This document shows positions 1 through 13,700 of a stretch of DNA of 64,000 bases, in pieces. Position 1 is the first letter of the stretch, and each line of letters begins with the position of its first letter. The notes below the pieces were generated by a model. That model was not told the origin of the DNA, searched no databases, and saw only the letters and a program-made list of their open reading frames with translations. A program made the translations under genes and the position numbers. Origin of the DNA: Plutella xylostella (Eukaryota; Arthropoda; Insecta; Lepidoptera; Plutellidae); assembly GCF_932276165.1 (NCBI RefSeq), contig NC_064005.1, forward strand, positions 4,092,001-4,156,000, written 5' to 3'.

Positions 1-2691
1 ATCACTGTTCTCTTCGATTTCTACCTTATCTGCTTCACTATGTGCCTCAATATGTTGAGCGTCAACAACGATCGTATCATCATTAATATATACACCATTT
101 CTTGAATGAATTTCTACTACTTGAACCTCAATTATTTCCTGTTCTTTATTATTTGTTTCAGTGTTGTTTTTGTCAACAGCAATTTCATTGGATATAAGAG
201 AATCATTGGCATTTTCTATCTCATTCGGTTGCTCAACAACCAACTCTGCTGATTCAGTATCTTTCAAATTTTCCAAATCTGTATTTACTACAGGTTTAAT
301 TTCTTCCTTCACTTGTTCATCATGAACACCTTTGTCGGTATCCGATTTATCAAGACTTTCAGTCATTACTACAGTTTCTTTTTCTGAATCATTTTCAATC
401 AGTTGTACGGTTTCTTTCTCTCCACTATCTTCATTATCTGGTTGATCAGCTTTCTCAATTAGAGAAATATCTTCGCAACTTTTATCTATCTTCTCTTCAG
501 GTAGTTTAGCCAATATTGCTGACACATCTTCACAATTTCTTTCCTCAGTTTGTTCTTCTGCTTTATCTGAAGCTTCATATTTAGGAGTTTCAATATTGAT
601 TTTAGTTCCTTCACTACTCCTCTTCGACCGCAGCTTTAGTTGCTCGTCATATTTCTTCATGCGTAGTACAACCTTTTTTCTTATCTTTTCTTGAGCCTTT
701 ATTATTTTTTGTTCCAATGATAGTGGCTTTTTACCTTCTGGAAATCAAAAATGAATTGAGATATTATCATCATTAAGGAGAAGTAGCATACCACGTAAAA
801 CAGTATATTATTTAAAGTTAGGGCTTTGCGCTCCCCCAACTCTTAGCGAGTGAGACAAAGAGCTGTTACTGTGACAAGACAAAGAACAAAGGGCCGATTT
901 ACATAACCAGGGTGTCCACTCAGAATGCTCCAAAAAATTCCCTGACTTTTCCCTGACTTTCCCTGACCATTCCAGAAAATTTCCCTGACCAAATATCAAC
1001 ATATGAACCTAATTTAAGTAATTTGAAGACAAAATCTTGATTTCAAAGTTTTACATTCATTTGTTTGACACTTATTATAACTTGACTGCGTAAAATATGT
1101 ATTCAGGGTTGGCAAAAATGGTATATTAATAGGGAAGTATAGCACTTAAGACACACTAACGTTGTTCTACTTCTAAATATTTTCAAATCTCCATGATTTT
1201 TTAGGATATTAACGAGTTTAACGACACAATAAATTACTAGGTTTATAGTTATTTTTGTTCTCTAAATTTGCTATACTTAGATTCAAACTTATAGGCACCT
1301 CAAGCAACGCAAATTTTTGATCAAAACTGCGCCGAATCATGCCGTTGTTAAACAAAAACAATGTATTTTTTAAAGGCGAAACCTACCGTTAGAATATTAT
1401 TTAATCAAAATCAAAAAGAATTGTTGATATTTACTTGGTGAATAACGATTTCCCGTGAAATTTTATCAAGAAAAGTACCTTTGTTTGTCACGAGCTACAT
1501 GTATCTCTATAGCACCTGAGCCCCGGGGAATGAGTGCACAAACGATAGCAAATCTTTTCCTAAATACCTATTTCTCGAGGTTCCCTCTTAAGCCTTAGGA
1601 GGTCATTCTAAACAACTTTTGTTGTGTGAGTATTGAAAATTTCCGAAAAAATCATCATCCGCATCCGCCTTGCAGCTTCCTTAGTCCAAGTTGCTATACT
1701 GCCTAGTTTAATAGTCTGACCAAAATTAGACTGATTACCATAAAAGTAGAAATTGAAACCGAAATAGAAATTGAAACAGAACTATTTTTTTTGTAAGTAT
1801 GGCTTTCTCCTGCCAGACAAAGTTGTTACTTAGTTGTGTTTTATGAACTTTGATTAAACATGTAGTACAAAATAGAATAAAGGTTTGCTCTGCTAAATTA
1901 GTAAAAAAATAGATTATTTATTAATAGATGCCGCGCGGAGGCAGCGTATGCGATCTCACTGACGCTGACGTTTAAAATAATTAGCAAATTGAGAACCTCT
2001 TCCTTTTTTCCAAGTCAGTTAATGAGCGCGTCTGCACCAACAAAATGACCCTTTTTTCACAAACTTCTAAAAGTCTTTAAACTAAATTTGTTTTGAATGG
2101 TGAGTTGAGTCACCCTCTTTTGCATCAACCTGTATATATACGAGCTGAGTCTGGGTTCTAGCTAATCTTTTAGAATTCCTACTATTTTTTCCAACTGTCA
2201 TATTTTATTAAATCACGTAGATTTAAAAAAACTTAATTGTATAAGGTCAAAAATATTCCAAAACTAAACGAGATTTTATTTTATGACTTATGTATTTCAC
2301 GTAAAAAAGAAGTCTTACTAGTAAAGGAAAGTACTAACAATTTTGCTAGAAAAAGGTCATTTTTCCCTGACTTTCCAGGTGGCCCATCAATTTCACTGAC
2401 TTTCCCTGACCACCTAGAGCTTCCCTGACTTTTCCCTGACTTTCCCTGACTTTCCAGATAGTGGACACCCTGATAACCATAAGAACCCCAATACAGTACC
2501 ACAGTCCAGTACTTACCACTGGCGCCTCGTAAGTTCAACAGATTCTTCATGTGATCAGCACAGAACTGGAGCAGTTCGTCTTCACTCGGATTATTCTTGA
2601 GGACATCCTTGCTGAGTCCTTCCATCAACTCCACCAGGCCCTTCGGGAGCTGCGGCACGGGCGCGGGAGGGGCGTAGGCGCTCAGCCACAT
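1..2691 (-). CDS. RIIa-domain acidic protein (partial, 3' end outside window)
   Basis: Two exons are visible: 2517-2691 and 1-737. The donor AGTG|GTAAGT and the acceptor TTTCCAG join in phase 1, and the downstream 245 codons are open to the window edge, so at least 303 residues are encoded. Residues about 14-50 (PQLPKGLVELMEGLSKDVL onward, then a DELLQF..HMKNLL helix) match the RIIa dimerisation/docking fold of PKA regulatory subunits, ropporin, SPA17 and CABYR. That fold binds amphipathic helices of A-kinase anchors, often in sperm flagella. The rest is a basic helix (about 60-95) followed by a long Glu/Asp/Lys-rich, probably disordered tail. I chose the ATG at 2691, just before the domain. 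An in-frame ATG at 2847 would add 52 residues that look like translated 5' UTR. The family call is firm at domain level; a CABYR- or ropporin-like sperm role is inference. Confidence 0.72.
908..2472. mobile_element. DNA transposon with CAGGGTGTCCACT terminal inverted repeats
   Basis: CAGGGTGTCCACT at 908-920 is repeated exactly in inverse at 2460-2472. The element is flanked on both sides by ATAAC (903-907 and 2473-2477), a 5-bp target duplication, so it is 1565 bp long. Subterminal DNA at both ends is built from short 'TCCCTGACTTT' motifs in the same orientation (about 940-990 and 2362-2455). No long transposase ORF is visible, so it looks non-autonomous. It lies in the intron of the RIIa gene; its right end is 45 bp from the exon edge. 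Confidence 0.8.
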
Positions 2692-2847
2692 GTTGGCGGC
2701 CGTGCTAGTGTAGCAGGAAGTGATTGACTCAAGATGCGACAGTTGGAACCGCTCGGAGGTGGCTCGCGGTGCCAAGTGGCGGGTCGAGGAATGGCTAGTG
2801 AGCGCGGCATGCGGTGTTGTGCGCCGGTAGCCATGGCGACAAGCCAA

Positions 2848-4733
2848 ACTTGAACTTGAGGAGTGGCGCGGAGTATCGATCTCGGTTCAACGCACCGATG
2901 GATATTTGGGTATCATTCTGTTTGTTGACATACTGTTCTTGGCTAAAGTGGGTTCACGTTTTTATCAGTTCCCGTCAAAAGGGTACAACCTATCAGATCT
3001 CCGTTGCGTAGCCTCGGTGTGAGTGCGGCGTAATATGAATCTAACCTATGTAGGTACTTATCACTTTGTCCACAACACCCTAGGTTGACTGGAAGATAAT
3101 ATAGCATTCTATAAGTTCGGCTACGTTTAAATTAACAATATAAATATTCAAATTATCAACCATGATTCGCACCGAGGCCAACAACGAAGATCAGATGTAT
3201 TCGGGAAAATTATACAAATGTAAACCCAGCATAAATTAAAGTGATAATTTCCTATTTCTATTAATCCATGTGTATTTAAAATAAGTACAAAACTAAGTTC
3301 AGTTTTACCTAGCTCTCATATCGTCACTAGAAATTCAGTATTTCTGGGAACTAATTTGTACTGAAATATTCCTTATCACGTTATAAATCAAGCAACCCCT
3401 AACAATCGGAAACTAATTTAAATATATTATTACAGGTTTCAGGTGGTCTAAAGGTCGCCCTAAAGTTAATGTCCGGCCGAAGGTCGCGCAACTGTTACAA
3501 CTACATTTAACATTTAAAAAATATGAAATGAAAAACTGGGTAATGTGAAAATTTGTAGTGTATTTCTCGAATGGCGTAGTTAGCTAGTTTGTATGATCGC
3601 AACTCAGAGAGGGGTCGCCAGCGTGGCCCGCTGATACACATCACTCAAGAATTCAATGATATAATGTACAGTGTGAGTCAATTTTTTTATTTCCATACTG
3701 TGTTCTATAATAGTAATTTATATATAAGTATCATATATAATTTATGCAATGTTAATGCATTTTACATAACAAACATCTCCATAGTGTACATACATACATG
3801 CGCACCCGGTGGCTCGCGCAGGGCTCCGCCGCCGCTACCACTCAAGATAGAAAAAAATATTAAGGCTACAGTAATATCATACAAATTAATGACTATTCCC
3901 TTACAAATTATCATATCTACTACTTTAGCATTGTTCTACTCAAATATGATCGAATTAACATAGTAGTTGACCTCGGTGTTGGCGCGCCACCGCGGCCGTG
4001 CCCGCGGCCCGCGCGGTCCGTGCCCGCGCTGGTCCACGCTGGTCCGTGGACCGAGGTGGTCCGTGGCCGGGCCCGGGCCGGGCCGCCGCCGCCGCACGGA
4101 CCTGTCCCACACCCGCAGCTATGTATAAAAATCACACTGCTATAATTTTATAATAAATAAATGCCTATTTACACTATGTAACTATACAAAATGATAGTAC
4201 GACGAAATTACATTTTTTTATCGAGCATCTAAGTGAAATGAAAATTTCATACAACAACCTACGGGGAGCCCGGGGGCAGCGCCGCCCGGGAGGCACAATC
4301 TAAACAAATTATTATCTCTCAAATTTTCCTATCATTTTTGTACAATTGTAATCAGCCGAAAGCTGTGTGCCCGATTAATATAATTCTCGGTGCTTCGAAA
4401 TGCGATACAATCGACCATGCATCAACGATACAATACAACTTTTAACTTATTTAAACAATTTAACAATATTAAAAAATCCTAAAAGTAAACTAGTGACCTA
4501 TATAAATGTTTTTTTGTTTGTTATAAAATACAAGTACAAGAAGGACAGTGCACTAGGGGCCCGCGGACTGGCGGCGGCGGCGCGGGCGGCGGCGTCGCCG
4601 TGCTCCACTACACTGCCGTTAGAGGTATAAAAAATTAATAACGTCATTAACAAAAATGTAATCGAATAGATAATATGAATACATAAGTGAAAATAAAATC
4701 GATCGCATTAGTCTAGTGGCGCGGCGCGCGGCA
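2848..4733. other. Intergenic region and probable 3' UTR of the B56 gene
   Basis: No convincing coding exon. The part next to 4734 is the 3' UTR side of the B56 gene. It is AT-rich but holds four abrupt GC-rich islands at about 3797-3840, 3970-4118, 4262-4295 and 4556-4618. Short ORFs over these islands have simple Ala/Gly/Pro/Arg composition and are not called as genes. The 5' end of the RIIa gene should lie near 2850-3020. Confidence 0.5.
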
Positions 4734-7700
4734 TCACTTGGCGGGCGCGCGGCTGCTGATCTCCAGCTCGCCCAGCCGCTTCCACAGCTCGTCGCGCTCC
4801 TTCTCGCGCTTCTTCTCTCTGGAAATAACGTACGAAGGACAAGTTACTATCGTGTACGGTCACTGACGAACCGTCAATGTTTCAATAAATTTATAGGCGG
4901 TCCTTATCGTGTAAAACCTAAATTCGTATTTAGGTTCAGTGAAAAAGACTTTTACTGAAAAACCGCGAGCTTTGCTTCGCCTGATAAACCAGGGTATCAG
5001 CTTCCAGCAAATTTCGTGAAAAGCTGTTCAGTAATTTTTAAGTGAAAGAATAAAAACAAGTTTCGCCTTTATAATCCAACGAGATCCGTTTCTATGATAA
5101 GGTTTCTAAAACGATATAACCAACTTCCTGCACAACCAAACAAATATTACTATTGCAATACCGTTTATATGCCATTTCATTCTTTTATTACGATTAAGAG
5201 TTCTTTAAGATACGGTTCTAATGCCTGCATCCTTCGGGAGAATCCCAATAAAACCGTCTATAAAACCGAGTGGTGCAGTAAACGAGAAAGCGCAGTATAT
5301 AAGATTGCGGGAACGCGCGCTCTAATATTGAAACTCAGCGATCACTTGTCAGTAATCAGCTAATCAGTTTTGTTTACTACCTGTTTATTTATAGTTCGAA
5401 AACGTGCAGACAACTTTAGTCAACAATCAACGTGCTAATTATATAGCAGACGTCTATTTCACACAGCAGGTAACGCCAATGACGGTCGGGCAGCTATCTA
5501 AGGAATGTATATGCGAGCCAACACGTCATACCGTTCATATTTTGTATGAAATATTGTGCTAAGAGAGTTATTGGTGCTAAAGTGCGCCAAACATGCGCCC
5601 GTCTGAGAGGCAAAGTCGTTCAAACGTTCCGTCATTACTAGTAACTACCAATTTGGCGTCACTACAAAGTGTATTTAAATGTTTCCGCGAATTATATCGT
5701 ACCGTAATCCGCAATGGGATATAAAGATAGCTCATAAAGATAGTGAAGAGCTTGATTGACGTAATACTCGTGATAATTTCACGTTAGTATCGATTGTTCA
5801 TAAAATTTTAAGGGATGTTAACTTAGTTGGTAAGCACCGAAATTCTACAATAAGCGAATAAACATCGGGACTAACTCTCTTAATGTTAATCTAGCTTTCA
5901 GTAAACATAAACGGCTTTAATATCTACCTAAACTACTTTCTATGTACTAAAGGGTGTTGTTGTTTATGCTTTTGTATAATTGGGGCGTAATGCTAGAGTT
6001 AACCTTGCTTGGAAAGTGACGTTGTCCTACTAATATTAAGTATTAGGTCGAGGTCCAATTGCTGTGGTACTTCGCCGCGCTGCGTTGTTTTCCACATATT
6101 TTCCAGTGTCATGTCTGTCAAAATATTGAAAACCACGCAGTGCGACGCCCATCACCAACGGGACCTCACGGCTGCCCTCGGCCAAACCTCACTCAAAAAC
6201 AAAAGCCAACTCACTTCTGCCGCTCCGCCTTATAGCTGGCGGTGAGCTCGTCGAACAGCTTCGAGTTCATCTCCATGAACGTCTTGAGCACGTTGTACAC
6301 GAGCGCCACGATGGTCTGGTTCCAGTGCTCCTTGCTGATGCGGTACAGCGCCGGGAACATGATCGGCATGATCACGTGGTTGTTCTCCTCCATCAGCGAC
6401 ATTATGTATTCGTTGTTCCAGAAGTACAGTGCGCGTTCCGCCACCTGGAAACGTGACAGATCACATTTTATACTAAAAATAGTAAATATGTATGTTATTT
6501 GTGTTACTAACACCACAACAGGGCAGAATATTTTCATAAAAACTGTTTAGCATTATTTACTTAGCCGGGAAATATTATATGGAAGAATATTTTTAAAGTT
6601 TGAAACACTATACACTAAAGTAATAGCAGGCCGCATACAGCATATTAATGGATTAATTTTGTACTGATGCAAAAGTGTAAACTACAAGTAATGTATCTTG
6701 GAATATCATAAAAATTGGAACTGCATCGCTAAAGACATGGTGGCATAACAGCATTCTTTCGATATAGGCATGAGGTCACCGTGCAGCCAATGATGCCACA
6801 AAGCCCTAGCACAGACTATAGGCGGACGTCGTAGATAAGGATCATACCTGAAAGTGTGGACTGGAGACGCATTTGGCGATTTGTCTGAAGAGGGGCTCCT
6901 GTATCTTGACGAACTGCGCCGGCTCGATCACGTCCAGGATCTCCTCGATCTCGCCCAGGAACATCACCTGCAACCGGAGACCATGCCTCGTTACTACTTA
7001 TACCCTTATTGCTATAATCATATATACAGGTTGTTGTTGCAAAAAGGGTATAGTAAGCCGAAACCTACGTGTACCTACAGAATGTTATATAACTTTGTTG
7101 GTCAAATTGCATAGCAGCTGCCGCTACACGAGTTTGTTATCGACATAGATAAATGTCACTACACCAATCACGGCCCTGTGATTGTTGGATCGCGCATTAA
7201 ACGTGTTTATCGACGTCTATAATGAACTTTAGCGGCCGCAGCTACCGTACCCCCACCGAACCGATTAGGAAACAAAAATACTAAGCAGCGCTGGCTGCCA
7301 ATGCATGTCAAAATTCCGTCAGATACAACTGTCAGTTTGCAGCACAGGTTAGGGATTAAGAACTATCGATTGTTAATGTTCGATGGTGCTACGGTAGCAG
7401 AGTTAGTTCTAGTAGGTGTATGAAAAGTAGTAACGGTATTTTAAATGTGTTATAATTTTAGCTTATAGGCAACTAAACGATAGGCATATCAAATAAAACA
7501 TCACGCTAACAAAATGAAACACTTCATTGATGGACACTATGTAGGTCGTCTGACAACAAACCCAATAAACTGGAAAGTTTTATAGCGAAGACATCTGACG
7601 TCTCCTAGACCAGACTATTCGACTTCACGCCGTTTCATTAGGATTTAATCGTCGGGTGTTATCATATTTATGTGCTCCCCATATTTGAGAACATAAAATC

Positions 7701-10700
7701 GGCTCATACAGACCACGCCCACCCGTACACATATTTATAGCTGGACAAATCGTAGATTCTTCAACACCTATAAAATATACGACAGTTTTCCTTAGATAAT
7801 AAAACGCGACAATGTAGATAGCCGGTCTGTTGGTAGGCGGGGTGTTTACGCGTATAAGGAGAAGCCTCCCGAGCTGAGTCACGGTGTTGCTATTAGTGGG
7901 CGGTGGTTGGCCGTGTCGCGGGGTAAGCCGAAATATTCGTGACGTCACCGCTCACGTGTCTTGTCTGGTATGTAAGTACTGTTTATTACGATCATACTCA
8001 TAAGTAAATAAATGTAATTAGGCAGTACTCAGTAATGGACAACATTTCATTTTCTTTACCCTATATTTTTATTAGCTATTCGGAAAGTTTATAAAAAATT
8101 AGAGGACCCGTATTTTTTTATTTTGTATATACATTAATTTTTGCATGTTATTTTTAACTTTAAAGTTAATTATTTTAAAACCGGAAGTGTAGTCACATAT
8201 TAGGCTCAAATTTTATTTTTGTCTTTTGCCTTAGTCTCGAAAAAAACATAAATTACACTGACAAGTGACATTTAAACTTTGTTTACATGCCAACCAACAA
8301 ATGGGTTATTTTCAAATGACATTGTAATTTCTGATGATACAAAGTACTTATCATGTAAAAAAATAAGCAGAACCATTTTTCAGAAGCATTTTTTCAGCTG
8401 TGTAGGCGGTGGCATTCTCTGGGACATATTATATAGAGGTCATCTCTTAATACGTACTAACCATTTTTATATGATAATTAAAAAAAATAGTCAGAAAGTG
8501 TCAGAACAGAATTTATGAAAATGACCCAAATAAACAACAACATCACGATAAAACGTCAAAGTCAATCAAAAATGAAAGTGACAGTTACTTTGTTTTTAAA
8601 TCTATAGGCTTTGATCATCAAAATGCATCGCACCTGATGCATGACGTCATCAGCACTTTTTTACTATTTTATGAATTTCTCGAAAATGATACATCCAAAA
8701 AATACAAAATCATTTTTTTTGTGGCCTTTAGAGCTAAATCTCGAAATGGTTTTCGATTTATAGCAGCTTTAGTTTTTTGAAATGTTGTCCATTAAACAGT
8801 GTAATAGGTGATAACTTTTAAAAGGGTCGTATAGCCTAGCCTATAGCTGAGCCTGGTTTCGGCTGCCGTAGTTGTATTAATTTACTAATTAGAAATGTCT
8901 AAAACATCACTGAAATTAATTATACACCAGAATAAACATAACAACTTACATATTACAAACTAGGCAAGTGTCATCACTTTCTTCAATATTTATTATCTGC
9001 TAAGCAAATTGCCAAGCAATTTGCAGATCCATAAAAACACAATGGTCTATTTTTATTTATAACTCGGACAGTTTCACACAGTTCAGTGATTGGCCGGCTG
9101 CGAGTGGCTCCGACACACAAGGAAGTGTCACAACAATGCTGTCGGATTGATTATACTGATCATTGAAGAAGCCAACGTAAACAAGTCGACAAGATGATAA
9201 AAAAAATGAATAAACATAAAAATGGGAGTAGATTTCTTTCAGCTGATAATTTTTTTTAACAACAAAGATTTTTTGTATTATCTTCTATAATATTTCGATT
9301 AATTTTAGTATGGTCACGTAAACCTAAGTCATATTTAGGACGCGAAGCTAGTGGTACTCCTTGCAAGATACCTTAACAACCTGATAACTACGAGTATTAT
9401 AAGTAGACAGAAGAAGTAAGAGGCCGTAAACACCGGCGTCATCACGCTCTCAGTGAGAGGGAGACGTCAGCAGTTTTTTTTGCAAAATGGCACTCACTCA
9501 TCATGTGCTGTTCACAAACATTATATTGTATTTACCTCCTTCTGCGAGCAGGTCTTGGGCCAGAACTTGAGCAGGCCGCGCACGACGGGCTCCGTGAGCG
9601 TGGCGTCCTTCTCCAGGAACTGCACCACGCAGTACGCCAGCTGCGCGTGGTACAGCGACAGGCACTTCACCTGCGGAGATATGGGAATGTTGAAGACGAA
9701 AATTGGACTTAGGGTCCGATCCGACAGATCGGCTCGAAGAGGTGTGTAGAATAACATCATATTAAGAAAATGTGAAAATAGCAGATATTAATCTCCAGAA
9801 TTCTCCAGAATACTCCAGCAAGTTCTGTCATCGTAAGCAAGTGAAATCAAAGTAGGTTCTAAATAATTTTGCAGATTATTTTAAAATCAACTGCATGGTG
9901 TTAATGGTGTAGGTATTTAAAGTGTGCTGTAGCAAAATAAACATATTTTCGACATGAAACCAATACAGTGTACAACGGTAATAATTAAGTTTTCAATTTA
10001 TCATTAAAATCAAATACATAATAAAATTATAAGTAAAAGCAAAGTATTTTTTACCTTATGCAGCGGCAGCAGCACCTTGACGAGGAACTGCTTGTGCTCG
10101 CTCTTCAACGGCAGCGCGAACCCGTTTATTATACTGAAACAGACAACCCCACGTTAGCGGACTATGCCATAGAAACCATGTGAGAATGCCACCTGAGAGG
10201 GGTCAGGTTTCGTTGACACAGACTGTACATCAAAAAAAATTCGCCTATAAACTATTTAATCATAGCTTGCCGGATGAGAGAGGATTCTAATGTAAATGTA
10301 TTGGTCGTTTGATGGACGATGTTTATGTTCATAAGACTTCACCCCCATTTCCTACGCTTTAATGTTAAAAGATTGATAATAAAGGTAAAGGTTGTTAAAA
10401 CTGCTGTTAAACTTTCTGGATCTCAACTATTATAGTACTTAGCTATTATTAAATTAATTTAGGGATCGCAAGCTAGTAGTCCTAGTAGGTATAGTCGCTT
10501 TTATTCAATGAACTTCATGCTAAGCACTCTTAGATATTGGTCACTATTGCACCAGTGTAATTTATGTGGCTGAAAAAAAAATGTTTTCACGGCTTCTTCA
10601 CTCACCTGCCAAGTATCTCAAGCAGCTCGCCCACGCCGTTGAAGTGCTCGGTCTCGTACACGAACCGCAGGAAGATGTTGTTGATCTGTTTCCGGATGAA

Positions 10701-13700
10701 GGCGCGCAGGCCGAGGAACTTGCCGTAGATGCGGTGCAGCACCGTCTTGAGGAAGTCGCGCTCGCGCGGGTCCTCCGAGTCGAACAGGTCCAGGAGCTGG
10801 GGGGGTGTGTCGGTGGTTAGAGATAAAATTCCACTAATATTAAGTACTAATATTGTAAGTGTGAGTGTTTGTATGTTTGTGACGTCTTCACGACAAAACG
10901 GCTTTTTAGAAGCTATTTGGATGCGGAACTTAAGCAGTAGACTCTTTAAAATAATTGTACATAGATATACTTTATTATTATTATATGAATTCGAGCAGTC
11001 TTAGCAGTTCACAAGTGAATGAAAATCGACAAACTTCTGTGTCCAGTTTCGTCAAAATTCTGTTTACAAGGGCGCTGGCATAATTTAGCACGACAGGACG
11101 ACAGCGTCTGTGAATGACTGATATTGTGTTGTCGTCCGAAGCCTCTGGTCACCCAACACGCCGTCAGTAAATCCTATGTCAGCCGACAGACCACGGCCGA
11201 CAAGGACTAATAGCTGACACCCTAGGCTTTCCTCATGTAGGCTGTTGTTGTTTGGTGACCACGAGTACGGTTACATAAAAAATTACGAAAACCAATTGGA
11301 AAAGTGGTTTGATTAAGATTTTGGCGGTGAATTCGTTTTATTGAATTATTCTTCAATGTGAGCTAAAAGATTTTGAGGAAAAATATAGCTGACGGAAAAG
11401 GCAGATGCAATTTTATCTCTTACAAAATATTTTTGATATCGGTTCAGTAAAGTTTTTGAGATTATTCGGTACAAACTACTACCCCGTTCGGCCATTTGTT
11501 CAGCCATCTCAACCAAAATAGATCTTAAAATTAGTTGATAAAATCTAATTTCCTTATTTCAATCTCGTAGGACGAAAATAAACGAACAATTCATAATTAA
11601 ACTTTTAAGCAAGTTTACAAGTAATGTTTAGGTACCAGTTTTAAATCGGTCTGTTTTTCAAAGTCGATGTAACTTCGATATCCAGCGGTTTATGGGAGTA
11701 TTCGTCCCGAAAGTAGTCTGGTTAATTAAAGAGTAAGATCACGATGTAATTACATTTTCATAGCTCCATCTACGATAGAAACTTATAATCTTAACTACTT
11801 TTACAACCCTAGCCAGAACGTGTAATGGCACGTGAAAACTTTTTTGTTTACGTGAAACTTTGAAAGAAGTGAAAACAGCAACATCTGCAATTAAACCCGG
11901 ACAGTTCCCAGCGCCCGAGAACTGTTTTAATTGCACGTCTATACAACATAAGTACACCTTGGTTATACGTGTGTAGGAACCTTTAGTGGGGCAGCCGTGT
12001 AAGGGCTTCAGTCCATCTAATATAATGGTGAAGACGAGTATAGAATATAGGTATATATACAAATATATGTATATGTGCGACAGTGTTAAATCATTATCCG
12101 TTTCAAAGATCAAACCGTGTGGTTGCCCATGCGGAACTAATAAACGCAATACCTTTGAACACTCTAGAGGAGGCACAGAACTGATGAGCCGACGACACAA
12201 AGAATAAGTAATCTGATTGTTCCGAGAGGCAGGGACCTACTTATAAGTGCCTATGCGGTTATGCCGTATGACCTTGCGGATAACTACTGCGCTATGGCTA
12301 TTTGATCACGTGACGTCCTATAGCCCAAAATATGGTCGTGCAATTGGAAATAGATCGACGAAATTTAATTATTGTGGGTCTAATTGTTGCTGGGGCAGAA
12401 ACTGGTTCTTATTCTTAAAATTTTGCTGTCAGGTAGGTAATGTCCATGAACCTGCTGGATTGTCTATGTATTGTAGGATAGTTCCGTTCAAGGTATTTAT
12501 AAAACGCAAAGGGCTACTTCCGAATGTTTCTACGGTCCTACGAGTCAGAGCAAAAATTCGTTAATAAAACATATCTGACTGAAGCCACACACAACAGATT
12601 TAGCACTAAACTTATGTTTAACATGAGTGTAGTTTTTGTGCTAGGAATTGTATCTGTGTGAATTGTGTAATTGAAGTTATCCATAACAGATTTCCTAACA
12701 ATCAATAGAAATAGGCTTCCTCTAATCATTTAAAAACCTATACAAATATATCTCTAGATAGGACCTACAGTAGCCGCATTTTCAAATAATAATACGTTTC
12801 ATTAAAAAAAGTAATATACATTTGCAAAGAAAAAAGTACTTATAGTATCATATGCCAAACAGATGAGAAATAGGGATCCAGTTCTGGTATGCATGTAAAT
12901 CCCGCGTTCAAAATCGTAGAACTCAATATACATTGTTGTATATTTGCGCCTTGTTGTAGCACTAAATCGTAGATTTTGTTTATCTTTCAAATACATCTAA
13001 GTATTAGTTTTAAAGTTATCTGATAACCACAACAGTGATTTATTATTGATTTGTAAAAGCGACCGACACTATTAGATTATACACATTGTCATAACTATGT
13101 ACTGGGCAGAGTCAATAGGTTAGCTCCAAGTATCGTAGTATTAGAAGAAACTATTTATCTGCGGTATTTTCCTGAACGGTTCAAATAATCGTCTATTCTG
13201 ATAAGTCCAATTACATTCTATTGTTACTCAGTGCGGAGTGGAGACGCGGATATCCACGTGTTTTATTCATTTTTATATAGTATTTTTTATTTCAGTATTT
13301 GTCGTTCTCGGTTTAACTTATGAAATAATGTTATATCGATACATTCCTGCGGTTTATTTACTATGCAAGTGCTAGTCGCTTAGTCACAACTTATTTTTAT
13401 CAACTTGTAAACAAAACATTGTTAGGATAGGATTGGACAGTTTTACTATGTGTTATGGATAGATTCATTATCTTATTCGTTTAGATTTTATACATTTTAT
13501 GTAAGTAACTTCTTACTTTAAAAAATGCAATTTTTCAGTCTCGGATGCAAATAGTTATCTCTAGACTGAAAACTCGGCATGGGGCAAAAACTATCTATTT
13601 TTAGGCTAATCCAGTGTTACAGTGACGCTGATGCAACAAACTGTCGCAAAAAAATATTGGCATAGCATAATTTAAATGATAAGAGCATTTTTTCCATAAA

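Noticed and set aside
3920..4135. Coding gene on the minus strand (Gly/Arg/Pro-rich).
   Set aside because: Composition simply follows a GC-rich island with imperfect repeats; no splice sites or recognisable motif.
9785..9830. Heat-shock-element-like run (CTCCAGAATTCTCCAGAATACT).
   Set aside because: The GAA/TTC spacing does not fit the nGAAn/nTTCn pattern and it lies in an intron.
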